From Eriocheir sinensis (lineage: Eukaryota > Arthropoda > Malacostraca > Decapoda > Varunidae), in NCBI RefSeq assembly GCF_024679095.1, contig NC_066509.1, forward strand, positions 12,044,169 to 12,108,168: 64,000 nt of DNA, given 5' to 3'. The translations under genes and the position numbers were made by a program. Positions 45,061-59,149 of this stretch are shown here, piece after piece; positions within the stretch are counted from its first letter, which is position 1; every line of letters starts with the position of its first letter. The notes beneath the pieces are model-generated. The model was not told the origin of the DNA. It searched no databases and saw nothing but the letters and a program-made list of their open reading frames with translations.

Positions 45061-45753
45061 GTCAGTAAAGTCATATATTCCTGAAGTACTTATCTAATGA
45101 AGACTTGAGACTATTGATACTCTGTGAGCTAACTATTGACGGCGGGAGTCTATTGCAGTGATCAACGACTCTATTATTGAAATAACTTCTGCGCGCCAAT
45201 GTGTTACATCTGTTTCCCTTTAACTTCATACCGTTGCTGCGTGTTATTGTCTTGGGGTCTCTCTGAAATAGACTATCTGGGTTAGTGTTTTCGAATCTAT
45301 TAAGGATTTTGAACACTTCGATGAAACCGTTCGCTTTTTTAAGGAAAACATATCTAAACGCTTTAAACGCTCGTCATACGGCACGCTACGGAACGCTGAA
45401 ATTTATTTGGTTGCTCGTCTCTGTATCTTTTCTAGCAAAACTTAATCTTTGATATAATTCGGTGACCAGAACTGGACGGCGTATTCTAGGTGTGGTTTTA
45501 CTAATGCTGAATATAATCTCTTCGTAAGTTCGGGTGATTTACAACCAAAGTTTCTTGAGATTAATCCAAACATCATATTGGCTTTTTACTCGCCTCTGTA
45601 CTTTGATCGCTCATTTTAAAAGTGTTACTGATAATGACACCATGATCTTTTTCTTGTTTTAATTCGTTGAGCTCATGTACTGTTGGTGATATCTGTACAG
45701 ATATTTAAAGTTAGGGTTCTTTTCAGCTATATGCATTACTTTACATTTATGTA

Positions 45754-46599
45754 CATGCACTCAAAAAAGTATCGTTACAGTGGGGTCCGACGAGTTTCAC
45801 ACTGAGCACCCCGGTAATCTCGGCAGGGTTGGTAAAAGTGCGATGACCCCCACCACCTCAGCTCTGCTGGGGGGAGCAGGACAGGACCCCCGTAAGGGAG
45901 GGATAGAGAGGAAGGGAGACACTGAGGTACCAGATATCACCATAATATTAACGGAGTGATTTGAGTGCCACTTGTTTAAGCTTGATATTCACAAATTATA
46001 AAACAATAATGTTTATGATATAGGTAACAGCGGTGGGTAGAAGTATTGCCCCATGTCAAAGACAAAACCATCAACCATCAACGCATGTCAGATATAGTTC
46101 AGTTCATAATGTGCCATCCTGGAAGTAATGCTTCCACTGACCGTGTTTTTTCTCTCATGAACAAGCTGTGGGCCTCTGAAAAAAACGCAACTTCAAATTG
46201 CAACGCTAAAAGCATTGCTGGTAAGAAAGATGAAGTCTAACAATAACGCATGGTGTTTATCATATTGTATCCTAAACGGACGAAATTTTAACTATTCACT
46301 TGTGTGTGAAGTGTTAAAGCATAATTTCACCCAAATACGGCAATATTATAGTGCTGCATACAACACAGATCAAATCACTTAATTCGACTAAGACTCCACC
46401 TGTGTGTTTCATGAAGCGTTACCGCCCCAACTCAAATTCTACTGCTTCATTTACGAGTCCCGCTCACATGGTTCAGGCAAGTGAAACCACACCCAACACA
46501 CGCAGAGATACCAAGATGAGTAGCCTGTTATCAATGGCTTCGTCCTTGGTGTCAGTTTGTATCGTGCTGAATGTGTAATAATACTTATTTGAGTGTGTG
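45754..46599 (+). mobile_element. 846-bp DNA element with inverted ends and TA duplication
   Basis: The left end CACTCAAAAAAGTAT (from 45758) and the right end ATACTTATTTGAGTG (to about 46595) are complements over about 25 bp with 5-6 mismatches. TA flanks both ends (45752-45753 and 46600-46601). Removing the element plus one TA rejoins the LINE reading frame exactly, so boundaries are well set. TA duplication and the ends suggest a non-autonomous Tc1/mariner-type element. It nevertheless carries an hAT-like coding remnant. Confidence 0.8.
46025..46240 (+). pseudogene. hAT transposase dimerisation-region remnant
   Basis: The frame reads WVEVLPHVKDKTINHQRMSD, IVQFIMCHPGSNASTDRVFS and LMNKLW, matching the C-terminal hAT dimerisation block (PGSNAxxERVFSLMN). 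It stops at TAA/TAG on both sides, about 70 codons. hAT elements make 8-bp duplications, so this fragment probably was captured by, or inserted earlier into, the TA-flanked element. Confidence 0.7.
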
Positions 46600-48700
46600 T
46601 ACGCTGAAACACATTTTCCATTTGTCGCTCCAGTCGGCTAGTCTTATTAAATCTGATTGAATATTCTCGCAATTTTTACTGTTCGTTACCGTGCCTCCTA
46701 ATGTGGTGTTGTCGGAGAATTTGGCTACTTTTGATAGGATATGAATCTCTAAATCGTTCACGTAAATTCTAAATAGTGTTGGCCCCAGGACCGATCCTTG
46801 GGGCACGCCAATGGTTACGGGTTGCCAATCGGATGCTTCATCACTGAGAACTACATGCTGATGTCTATCTGTGAGCCAGTCATGAATTCACGCGCACAGA
46901 TGGTCACTTATACCGTGGGAATGCAGTTTTGAAATAGCCTAACGAGTGGAACTTTATAAAATGCTTTCTGAAAGTTTAGGTAAATTATGTCATATGTGGC
47001 TCGGGCGTCCCAGCTTAAGTATACGATACGTCATTGAAGAAAATTAATAAGTTGGTGAGGCAAGATCGGTTACTACGAAATTCGTGCTGATTATCAGTTA
47101 TCAAATCATTTGTTTCGAGGAAAGTGATCACTTTATCCCTGATTATTTTTTTCGAATAGCTTAATTAGGACAGACGTAAGGCTGATAAGACGATAATTAC
47201 TAGCTTGTTTTCTATCTCCTTTTTAAAGATCGGGGTAACATTGGTTCTTTTCCACGCAAGGGGCACGCTTGCCTGTGCTAATAACCTGTTGAGCATAAAC
47301 GTTATGGGTAATTCTAGCTGTTGGCTACACTTTTAATATTCGAGGAGTTAAATTTTCGGGACCCGTAGATTTATTTGGATCTATTTTTTGCAGGTACGCA
47401 CGCACTTCACTGATATCAATTTCGGTCAACATAAGCTTATGTTCTTCGGGGCCTTAATAAAATATTCTTCGGGGAGAGGATCGATGTCATGTTCTCTTTT
47501 GTGAATACGCTACTGAAGGTTGAGTTTAGGACCTTTATCATCGCTAACCGTGTCGCCATTTTCTAATAGTGGGCCGATATTATTTATATTTTTTTGTTGT
47601 TGTTTCTTATGTAAATGAAAAATAACCTAGAATTTTTCTTAGCCTCAAGTGATATTTTCATCTCATACTCGCGTTTCTGTTTTCTGATTTTCCTTTCGCA
47701 CCCTCTCTTGATGTTGATATAATTAGTATGATCCTGCGGATTGTGTGCCAGTTTATATTTCTTATGCAGTTTTCTTTTTTCGACGATGACTTTCTGTAGG
47801 GAATTAGTCATCCACAACAGCCTGTGGTTCTCTGCCCTTCGTGGCTTAAGTGGGATGAATTTATTTACGCTCGCTGAGATTTGTGCAGTGAAACAGTCAT
47901 ACATTTCTTGAACGCTGACGTTATTGAGCAAATGGTTCCAATTTACTGATGCTAATTCTCTTCTTAGGTCCATAAAATTCGCTTTACTATAGTTAGGTAT
48001 TAAAAGTGAGTTTTCTCTTGTTTTTGTTTCAATATTTAAGACACATCTTATAATGTTGCGGTCGCTGCTTGCAAATGGCTCGCCGACCTCACAGGCATTA
48101 ATGAGGTAACTGTCGGTCGTAAAGACTAAATCAAGAATGTTGTTTCCGCGTGTCGGCGCTGTAACTGTTTGATAAAGAAATGTGCCCTGCGCAAAGTTTA
48201 CTAATCTAGAGCCTTCTCTATCGCTAGAGAGGGCAGACCAGTTAACGGAGGGGTTATAGAAGTCACCGCATATTACCGCATTTCTATTACTGATAACGTT
48301 ATTTATTTCTGCCCTTTTTGTGTAGACGACACATAGCAAACGCATTGTAACCATTAATAGCCACTTCACTTAATTGATGCTTGCCGCGTGTATTCAACCA
48401 TGTTTCTGTGATCAAATGAAGTCGGGTTTTTCAGGAGTTATATGTATTAACAAGTGGCTTTGCTTCTGAATAATGCTACGGGCATTTACATGGAAGAGGT
48501 TTAATTTATTTGCCGAGTGTGCGCAATATATCAACTGTTGTTTCACTGGAATAGTGCGTCAGACCTGACAATCTACAACTACCTGTACGTCATCACCCAC
48601 CTGTGTGGCTGCTGACCTGACCGCTGCCTCAGTGACCCCCACCTGTGTATCCGGTGACCTGACTTCCTCCTGAGTGCCACAGTTTTGTTAAAAGGCAGAG

Positions 48701-50080
48701 AAAAATGATCTTGTAGCTCTAAGCTATTTCACACAAATAATGGACAAAGTTCAGGATACTCTTACCTTTAAAATAAATAGCACTTTAGTACTTTCACTGT
48801 TATATGGCAAACAAGGACATTTTGGACGCAATGGATATAAGTGACGAAAGATTTGTGCTCAGAACAGTAGTAATTGATGGATACCTGGGATCTATATTAA
48901 TATTTTAACTTCACTATTCACTTACCCTGTTCTAAATATTTCTTCCGCTAGTACCGCGAAGCTTAAATCATATCGCATCCCCTTGATTTCCATGATTAAC
49001 GAGTCAAATCCACATAACGTATTAAATATATGCATCGAATAGCGGTATGATATCTCTGTCTGTTACAAGCTGAGTAAAACGGCAGTTTGAGCAGATACGG
49101 GAAAACAGTATAAGGAGGAGTAATAAACAAAACGGTTCATACATTCATAATTATTCATATCGTCGAGAAGAAATTAAAGCTTCAAACAGGATGAATAAAA
49201 CAAAATAAATAAAAATGTCAACAGTAAATACCGTATGAAAAAAATATATATATGGGGGGTGCCAAAATAAAGAAAAGTTCAATATAAAAGACGCCTGAGA
49301 ACCGAATAGGAGTGGCAAGGCTCCGGTTGAGGTCAGATAGTAAAAAAGACGCCCCGCTAGACAAGACCGAGGAACCGTGAGAGTAAAAAACGACCAGGAA
49401 ACGTAAAGTCTATACAAGTTGAAGAACGGTTGAAGAAAACGTGAGAAGTGGCAGAGAGAAGGCCCGGGAACATTAATCTTGTGGCAGGGCTAAGAGGAGG
49501 AGGAGGAGGAGGAGGAGGAGGAACTGGAGGATAAAAAAAAGGCGCAAGGAGCAGAAGCAGGAACAGGGATAAAAAACATAAAAAAACAAGAAGAAGAAGA
49601 AGAAAAAGACGAAGAAAGGTAACGTAAAGAAAGAAGAAAAAAAAACGTAAAAGAAGTAGGACAAAGACAAGGAGATGAAAAAGGAACAGAAAGGATAAAA
49701 AGCAAGAACATCAGTAGGAAGGGCGAGGAAAACAAAGAGGAGGAGAAGAAGAAATAAGAGGATAAAGAGGAGGAGGTGGAGGAGGAAGCAAGCGGAAGTG
49801 AAGTAGGAAAACATGAGTGGTCTGAAAACGGCAGATAGGTACAAAGGTTCAGGGGATGAGAGATGCGAGGGAAGCCGTGATAGAGGTGTGATGTTCGCCT
49901 GGAAAATGATGATGGGGCGGAGTGCAGCAGAACAAAGGCAGGTCGGGCGAGATGAGCAACACAGGCGATCACTGCTTGAGGTGAGAATCTTTCACACACA
50001 CAACAAGGGCCATTAATTTTTCTTTGTCGTTGGACCAATACACCCTCCCACCTCCCTCGCTACCCCGCCCAACCACATAC
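48701..50080. other. AT-rich, then purine-rich with (GGA)n; no gene
   Basis: Bases 48700-49490 are AT-rich and empty. (GGA)9 at 49494-49521 opens a purine-rich stretch to about 49800. Confidence 0.55.
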
Positions 50081-50081
50081 C

Positions 50082-50084
<3 letters not shown>

Positions 50085-50121
<37 letters not shown>
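50085..50121 (+). repeat. (GA)n microsatellite
   Basis: Pure GA run of about 37 bp. CATCTATCCCACATCCTAC is tandemly repeated just after it (50139-50179). Confidence 0.9.
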
Positions 50122-50124
<3 letters not shown>

Positions 50125-50885
50125 ATTTTATCCATTTCATCATCTATCCCACATCCTACATCATCTATCCCACATCCTACTCTCACGTTTAGCCACAGCC
50201 AAAGTATTTGCCCCGGTTTCAATGTCCTCGCTTCGCCGTCAGCTGTGCTCTTTAAGTCTTGTTCTGCCCACACCGCTGCTGGCGAACTCGTTTACAGGTA
50301 AACCTTATGTACTCGCATACAGTAATTAGCTTTCTCAAGCCACAAAAGACTCTCCGCAGGCAAAGTTAATGCATTTTTTATAATTATTCAGACCGGCAGC
50401 TTTACCTAGGATAGATGTTTTTTTTCTGTCTCTCTTTTTCCACAAGTTCCATTATTTTTCAGAATATTTTCCAGATATTTTTCCTCCCTCGACGCTGAGG
50501 TGATATCGTATTGGTGGTACTGCCTCTCCCCCCTCCCGCCCGCTACACACACACACGCGGTGCTACTCTGGGGATTTGAGTCTCGGTGTTGCGGCGGGTT
50601 TACCCAAGCATTAGTGGACGCGTAGGAGGATCCGGCAGGGCGTGGGCAGGGCGTGGGAGTAAAGGGAGTGGCGGTTTTGGTGGTGGAGGCAAGGTGAGGA
50701 GGCGTGGGGTGGCTCTGAGGAGGGAAAGGGAGGAGGTGGTGGCGTATGGCTCACTGGGTGTGTTGGGCAGCTCCTGTAAAGTCAAGGAAGGGGAAAAGAG
50801 GGGAAGGTGGTGGCTTCTCACTCAGTTATAGGGTGGCGAGAGGGAACTAAGAGGAGGTGAAGTTCGTCGGAGATGTTGATTTATA
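50122..50885. other. GC-rich patch 50540-50830; no gene recognised
   Basis: GGCGTGGG, GAGGCAAGG and GGTGGTGG sequence gives open frames on both strands without recognisable domains. Confidence 0.4.
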
Positions 50886-50889
50886 CTAA

Positions 50890-51210
50890 TTTTTTTTTCG
50901 TCTACGCCTATAGCGCCGGTAGGCTTGCTTGAGGGGCCTGGATGGTAGTCGGCCCCAGCCCGTTATGGCGCAGGCAAGTGTTTATAGTGGCGCCATCTTC
51001 CCTTGGCTCATGCTGCCCCCCGGAACTCGTTCTTGATTCACTTGGACGGTTTCCTCTAGAGTCCGGGTTGATGGGTGGTCTTTAGGACAGCATGTGGGTA
51101 GTTTTAAGCCACTCGGCGGTGACTGAAAAATCCGAGGTGGTAGCGTGGGGATTCGAACTCGCGTCGTCCATCACGTGGTGAATGTGGGCCCAGCACGCTA
51201 CCACTCAGCG
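50890..51210 (-). mobile_element. tRNA-derived SINE, copy 2
   Basis: Same family, orientation and length as 12039-12370. Box A is the complement of about 51197-51210, box B GAGTTCGAATCC the complement of about 51149-51160, and the poly(A) is seen as the T run at 50891-50898. The copies differ at many positions, so the insertions are not recent. Confidence 0.85.
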
Positions 51211-51797
51211 AAAGGAGTCTCACAGAAGAAGATAGGGGAAAGTGGTGGTACTTTGGTCAGTGAGTACATTGGGAAAGTGAGGAGAGGCTGAGAGGGGAAG
51301 TGGAAGGAAGAGGAGGGTGGTGGAAGAAGGCTCAGTGGGAGTGTTGAGATGTGGGGAAGCACATAGAAGGGAAAGAGAAGAGGGGAAAATGGCGCCTTTT
51401 TGTACAGGGAATCATTTCTACACCGCACACCTGGAAGGGCATAGAGGCTAAATAGCGCAGTTTGGAATGAAAGGGAGAGCATGGGAAGGTTAGGGAGAAG
51501 CAGGAGGAGGAGAAGGAAGGAAAATGAAAATCGGAATGGGCGTCACTTTTGTGCTCGTCAAAAAGGTCCAGGTGAAGTGCTCTCGTATTTGAATTTCAAG
51601 CAAAGAGAAAAAAGGATTCAGCCTCAGGTGCAGCAGAGCTCAGGCCATTCACAGCTAAAAGAGGAAGTGAACGTGTTGGCTGAAAGGCGCGTTACGGAGG
51701 AAGCCTTCCCGTCCGCGGCGTGCTGTGAATGGGCGGTGTTACGTCAGCCAGGCGACACAGAAACACACATATGTTCCCTCGAGAACGCTAAAAACTT

Positions 51798-51798
<1 letters not shown>
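51211..51798. other. No gene recognised; purine-rich 51220-51540
   Basis: GAAGAGGGGAAAAT- and GTTGAGATGTGGGGAAGCAC-type phrases recur in an old repeat. No domain seen. Confidence 0.45.
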
Positions 51799-51830
<32 letters not shown>

Positions 51831-51950
51831 TTGAGGATGAATATGATATTGATAGTGATCATGTATGTCATAATATAAAAATACTTGGAGAAGAAGCAAT
51901 AATTATGTATACAATTAATGGATACATGAAAAAAATATGAGATGAATCAG

Positions 51951-52030
<80 letters not shown>

Positions 52031-52031
52031 C
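51799..52031 (+). repeat. (GAT)n and (CA)n microsatellites
   Basis: GAT units at 51799-51829 and a (CA)n of about 78 bp at 51953-52031 with one CG interruption. Confidence 0.95.
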
Positions 52032-52034
52032 AGG

Positions 52035-52440
52035 CTGCAGCACAAAAGCATCTCATCACCTGCGAGATTTACTCACCGGTTTCAGCGTTCGCGAGCGTCA
52101 TTTATTTAGTTTTTTCGTCTCTCCCTCAAGGGCTCCCAGGCATTCACATTTAAAACAGATATATCTTTTTATGTTAACATGAGCGTGGCAGACCGTGACA
52201 GGCCATAAAATTGTTTCCCGGTGTGCGAGATGGCGTGGGGCGGGGGATGGATGGCGAGGATGAGGCAGCCGCTTGGTGGTGCGGCGACGGCCCCAAAATT
52301 GGATGAGTGGATGGATAGGAGGCGGCGGGGGAGGGGCGTGGAGGGAGGTGCTAAGGCAGACCCCTGCTGCGCGTGGAGCCTTGACTACGGCAAGAAATGG
52401 TGTGAATATTTAAACCGAGGGAACGTTCTTGATGAGCCAT
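52035..52440. other. No gene recognised; CpG-rich 52215-52380
   Basis: GGCGGCGGGGGAGGGGCGTGG and similar sequence in a short CpG-rich patch before the CTA array. No domain. Confidence 0.4.
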
Positions 52441-52443
52441 TAA

Positions 52444-52630
52444 TACTACTGCTACTACTACTACTGCCACTACTGCCACTACTATTACTACTGCTACTAC
52501 TATTACTACTACTACTACTACTACCACTACTACTACTACTACTGCTACTATTACTACTACTACTACTACTACGACAACTACTACTATTACCGGTACTACT
52601 ACTACTATTGCTGCTGCTACTACTACTACC
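52444..52630 (+). repeat. (CTA)n array, about 187 bp
   Basis: CTA units with CTG, CCA and ATT variants. Confidence 0.95.
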
Positions 52631-52782
52631 AATATTTCAACTATATTATTTCTGCTACAGCCACACCTGTGGCACCTGACTACTAATGCTAGTAACACTA
52701 AGCTGATTATAACTAATACTAGTGCTTATAACACTACTGCAAATAATGATAATAATAATAATAAAAAAATGACTGCAGAGGC

Positions 52783-52784
<2 letters not shown>

Positions 52785-52875
<91 letters not shown>

Positions 52876-52954
52876 CAAAAACATTAATAACAATATATAA
52901 CTGCAACTAACACATAACAAAACAAAGTACCCCCAATAGCCATACGTCTTCCGG

Positions 52955-53002
<48 letters not shown>
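52785..53002 (+). repeat. (AAT)n and (CA)n microsatellites
   Basis: AAT units at 52785-52874, then unique sequence, then CA at 52957-53002. Confidence 0.95.
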
Positions 53003-53004
<2 letters not shown>

Positions 53005-53005
<1 letters not shown>

Positions 53006-54330
53006 AAGCACAACACAACATCAATCATCATTACCACCATCGCCCCTTCATTGCTCCATAAACACACGGCCGGAACGCTTAGGACTTGGAAAACAAATTA
53101 TGGATGATTGGCCGCTGAACACACACACACAAACACACACACACACGCTTCCTTCACCCCGCCAAGTGGACAGCAGCACCTCTCTAATGTAAACAACTCA
53201 CGCCTCTCTAAAAGCTACTAACCCAACGGCACACTAACCCGCCACTCCATCGCTCGCCGCCGCGTTGAAACGTGAAATATCCGGCTAAGTAACTGGACCT
53301 TTTATTGCAACAGTTGGGGCAGGAAAAAAGGTTACCAAAGCAATACATTCCACAAGAACATCAATTTAGCTCCCGCAGAGAGACCGAGTGAGCGAGGGGA
53401 AAAAGTATAATATAAAACAAAACGCGGGTGACATATAACAAATGGTTCACTTTGGCCACTAGTGTTCCCCGGCCGCCACATAAAAATAAACACAGTGATG
53501 TCAAACCTTTATATACAACTCCCGCTGCGCCACATCACTCCGACCCAGTTAGTTACGAGAGTTCATAATAATTGATATATGCCTGCGACCCGCCTTCCCC
53601 TACACCCATCACTGCACCCCCCCCCCCCCATAACACCCACTGCACACCCTACACCTCACCCAGAGTTATGGCGGCGGCGGGCAGGTCTTCATAACAACGG
53701 CGCTCTCAATCTGCCAACACGTCTGTCAGCTGCTCCCGGTAATTCTCCGAGCCGTTCTTAGACGCATTATGAGCAGCCAACTTATTCCAACGAGGCAGGT
53801 TGTCGCGTAAAGTTCTCCCAATGTTCTAATACTTTGTTCCATCTATAGCTGTGTTGGTGCCCGCCAGACCCCGGGTTATTGGACGTACACTCATACATCG
53901 CAGGCTAATATCACCCACAAATTACCGTGACAAAAAGGACCAATTTGCCTCCTCCGGGCGTGAGTTAGTGGACTGATACAGCCGCTCTGGGTTGCCTGTT
54001 CTCGTCGGGCGGGTTTGATACTGTTTTTCCTGGTGCCGCCCAGCAGTAGCCATCTCGCCGCCTGCCGTCCGAGGGGCCGCCAGCGGCCGTAACTTTATCG
54101 CTGATTGTTTCTGATTCGCCCTACCTCCCAAGGGGCCCCGCACGCCGCCAGTACCTCTCTTGGCAGCTGCTGCCTTATTTTTTTTTTAAGAGACCCATGG
54201 CACGTTCATATTTATCTATTTGCTGTGTAAGAAAGCAATGGTCGGCTCGTCTCTATATACACCTGTATATTGAAAAATTTGTAGTCAGTCATTGATGTTT
54301 ACAGCACATAATAATTCACTGCAATGCCTC
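53005..54330. other. No gene recognised; moderately CpG-rich
   Basis: Contains a C13 homopolymer near 53618 and GC-rich frames near 53680 and 54000-54160, none with a recognisable domain. Confidence 0.4.
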
Positions 54331-54333
54331 ATA

Positions 54334-55749
<1,416 letters not shown>

Positions 55750-55891
55750 TAATGGTTCCAGATAGGTAGAGACGTAGGGCTGTCATCCATATTCAATTAT
55801 TTATGCAAGATTTATGAGCAACCGTCAGAGTCTCGCCTGCAAGGTCTCCTAAGGCCTCGCTTCCACTTAACTTTCAGTTAAGGATCACTCA

Positions 55892-56208
<317 letters not shown>

Positions 56209-56712
56209 ACGCCATGCCAGTGCCACAGACGATTCATACATATCGGCTCGGCCAGTCAAACCACACATACAGCCGCCCCCTCCTTGCCGCGGCTCTCCCT
56301 GCCCTCGCCTCCCTTCCCAAGCTACTTAAGGCCAAGGGAAGGTTCCTTTCCGTCTCCCTAAGTAGGTTTCACCGTGCGGGGCCCCAATTAGGTGGTGGGT
56401 GCCGGAGGTAATGGTTCTCTGGCACTGTAATTGGTAAGGGAAGGTTGTTTTTTCCCCCGTTTTTTTGTATTTTTTTATCATTCTATTTCCTGTTGTTGAT
56501 GTTGTTGTGGATTTCCTAAGGTACTTGATGTAGTAATGATGGTTTTAGAGGTGGTGGTCGTGGTGTTGAAAATGGTCGTGGTGCCTTAGGTTAACTTTTA
56601 TCAGTGGTATATATATATTTTTTTACTTACGAGTTTTATTGTTGTTCACGATGTTCTGGATGCTGTATCTAGTTATTTTATGTGTTCTTTCCGCTTTCTC
56701 TTCCAATATCGT
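56209..56712. other. No gene recognised
   Basis: Short GC-rich frame near 56214-56411 without domain; then GTTGTTG/GGTGGTGG repeats near 56490-56590. Confidence 0.45.
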
Positions 56713-56713
56713 G

Positions 56714-56714
56714 T

Positions 56715-56780
<66 letters not shown>
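56714..56780 (+). repeat. (TG)n microsatellite
   Basis: TG run of about 67 bp. Confidence 0.95.
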
Positions 56781-56782
<2 letters not shown>

Positions 56783-57260
56783 TCCCAGGTTTCAGCGGCT
56801 GATGACGTTAATTATCATCCATTAATTGGACACGTGTTCTGTGCCGGGGGATTACACGGCGTTATGTTGTGGCAGGTAATATGAGCACGGACGTGGCTCA
56901 CAACAGGGTCTTCGCCGCTGACTGACATCCTCGTCTGATAGTTTTCCTTTTTTTCTATTCTCATTTATTATCGTATGTATAAATTCACATAAGCAAAGTT
57001 GTTTAGGAAATTTAAACTTTCCCAGCGCAATAAACATATTGAAGTTTTGGTTGAAAATGATGTATTCTTCACCAAAGAGTAAACATACATTTTCAGCACA
57101 ACGATACCTAAGGACTATCATCCTCACCGGTATACTTTCCAATTTCTCCTCTCAGCCCCACGTAACCTTTAGAATGTAGTCATTTATGTCCCCAAAGACT
57201 TAAATAAGCCAAAAACTATTGAGGGAAGACAGATTTTATATGAAATTGAGTCTGACTTAC

Positions 57261-57311
57261 TAGTGTCGTGAAGAGAGTTGCAGAGCTCCTCCAAGGCAAA
57301 CTCCTCCTTAT
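57261..57311 (-). CDS. Candidate internal 51-nt exon on the minus strand
   Basis: On the minus strand a pyrimidine-rich acceptor (TTTTGTTTTCTGTGTGTTCCAG, with a TTAAC branch-like site about 30 bases upstream) is followed by 51 nt and the donor CTA|GTAAGTCAG. The exon is a multiple of three. In phase 1 it encodes KEEFALEELCNSLHDT, a plausible acidic helical segment, without a stop. Flanks on both sides are AT-rich, intron-like sequence. I do not recognise the protein. Confidence 0.55.
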
Positions 57312-57848
57312 CTGGAACACACAGAAAACAAAACATCGTTAACATTTTGCAATTATAAATAAGCAGTGAGAAGGAAACTTAACTAGCTAATAAACAAAAT
57401 ACACAGAAAATAACTAATATGTCCTTTACTCTATCAAAAATAAATAATAATAATACAACTTAACATGTTAATTTTCTAAAACAAGTAAATCATATACAAA
57501 GTAAAATCACGCCCCATTACCTTCACATATCTATAACAACAAAAGTATGAGTAATACATTCAAATTAGAAACGCACGGAAAACGTTCATATTTGTCTTAC
57601 TAATTTTTAAACAAAAATCTATAAAAGAAAAAAAAAGAAAATCAAAGTTGGAAGTACTCACACGGACGCCCCTCAGCGCTGCAACGGCCGAGGCGCTTAC
57701 CATTAGGGGCGTATTGGTGTTTAAGCAACGTTTGTATGCAAAGGTGGTAAGAAATTAATAGGGAGCATTCTGCATAATCTGCCCATTGCATACAAAACAA
57801 AGCTCAAATTAACACGAAAAATGCAACACAGTGCAACACAACGCGACC
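57312..57848. other. AT-rich intron-like sequence
   Basis: Unique AT-rich sequence beside the candidate exon. Nothing else recognised. Confidence 0.45.
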
Positions 57849-57849
57849 G

Positions 57850-57922
<73 letters not shown>

Positions 57923-58019
57923 ACAACACGAAACAACACCAACACACACACACAACACGAAACAACACCAACACACACAGACACACCCTCTCTCACACAC
58001 ACACACACACAGACACACC

Positions 58020-58050
<31 letters not shown>
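57850..58050 (+). repeat. (CA)n array with a duplicated AACACGAAACAACACCAACA unit
   Basis: CA to about 57917, then AACACGAAACAACACCAACA twice (57925 and 57953), then CACCCTCTCTC units twice separated by CA runs. Confidence 0.95.
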
Positions 58051-58653
<603 letters not shown>

Positions 58654-59149
58654 AACGCACTAACAGAAAATAAAACTACAGGCTTCCAAAATAGGCAAAA
58701 GACATGTAAGAAATATAAATATAATATGAAAAAAAAACATTACAGGAGTTGTTGAGGACACCATCACTTCTTCAGGAACCTCTTAAATCGCACACAAAAA
58801 GAACAGCAAAACGAAGAAGCAGACAAAAAAAACATGACCAAACACGAACCTAACTGAACTAAACGCAAGACAAACAGGAGGTAGTAGTACTCGCAGCAAA
58901 CACCACCAATAACGACTTTAACCTACGCTGCGAGTTTTATTTCATCCACCCGAGAGCCGTGTGCTAAATTTTGGGGTCGCTCGGTACCTATATATTTCCC
59001 ATTACTAAGTTGAATCGCCGCTTTCCTGCCACTTAATTACAAACCTATTTCAGCCATTTCCGGCGCCGGGTCTGAAGGTACGTAAACTCCACTACAATAC
59101 CTCCCTCGGGACCACCTCCTCAGTCTTTTTCCGTGGACTTAATTGCTTT

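Larger units (their letters stand above)
45062..48700 (-). mobile_element. Nearly full-length dead LINE (endonuclease plus RT), split by an insertion
   Basis: Minus strand, 5' to 3': LNLFHVNARSIIQKQ and the end of the endonuclease start (about 48530-48370), then a 261-codon frame 48369-47584 with VICGDFYNPSVNW, NILDLVFTTDSYLIN and SSDRNIIRC; RT region 47580-46600 with MPQGSVLGPTLFRIYVNDLE and KVAKFSDNTTLGG; then, beyond the insertion at 45754-46599, FKMSDQSTEASKKP, LVKPHLEYAVQFWSPNY, VPYDERLKRLDMFSLKKR, TRSNGMKLKG and SSLDKYFRNI (stop near 45070). This is an APE-type LINE of the CR1/jockey kind. Catalytic changes are visible: the endonuclease SDH reads SDR and the RT ADD reads SDN. Frameshifts and a missing segment near 48370 add to this, so it cannot move. 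Confidence 0.9.

Noticed and set aside
45778..45790. CAGTGGGGTCCG as the left end of an hAT element
   Set aside because: No matching inverted end or 8-bp duplication found on the right; the TA-flanked ends at 45754 and 46599 fit better.
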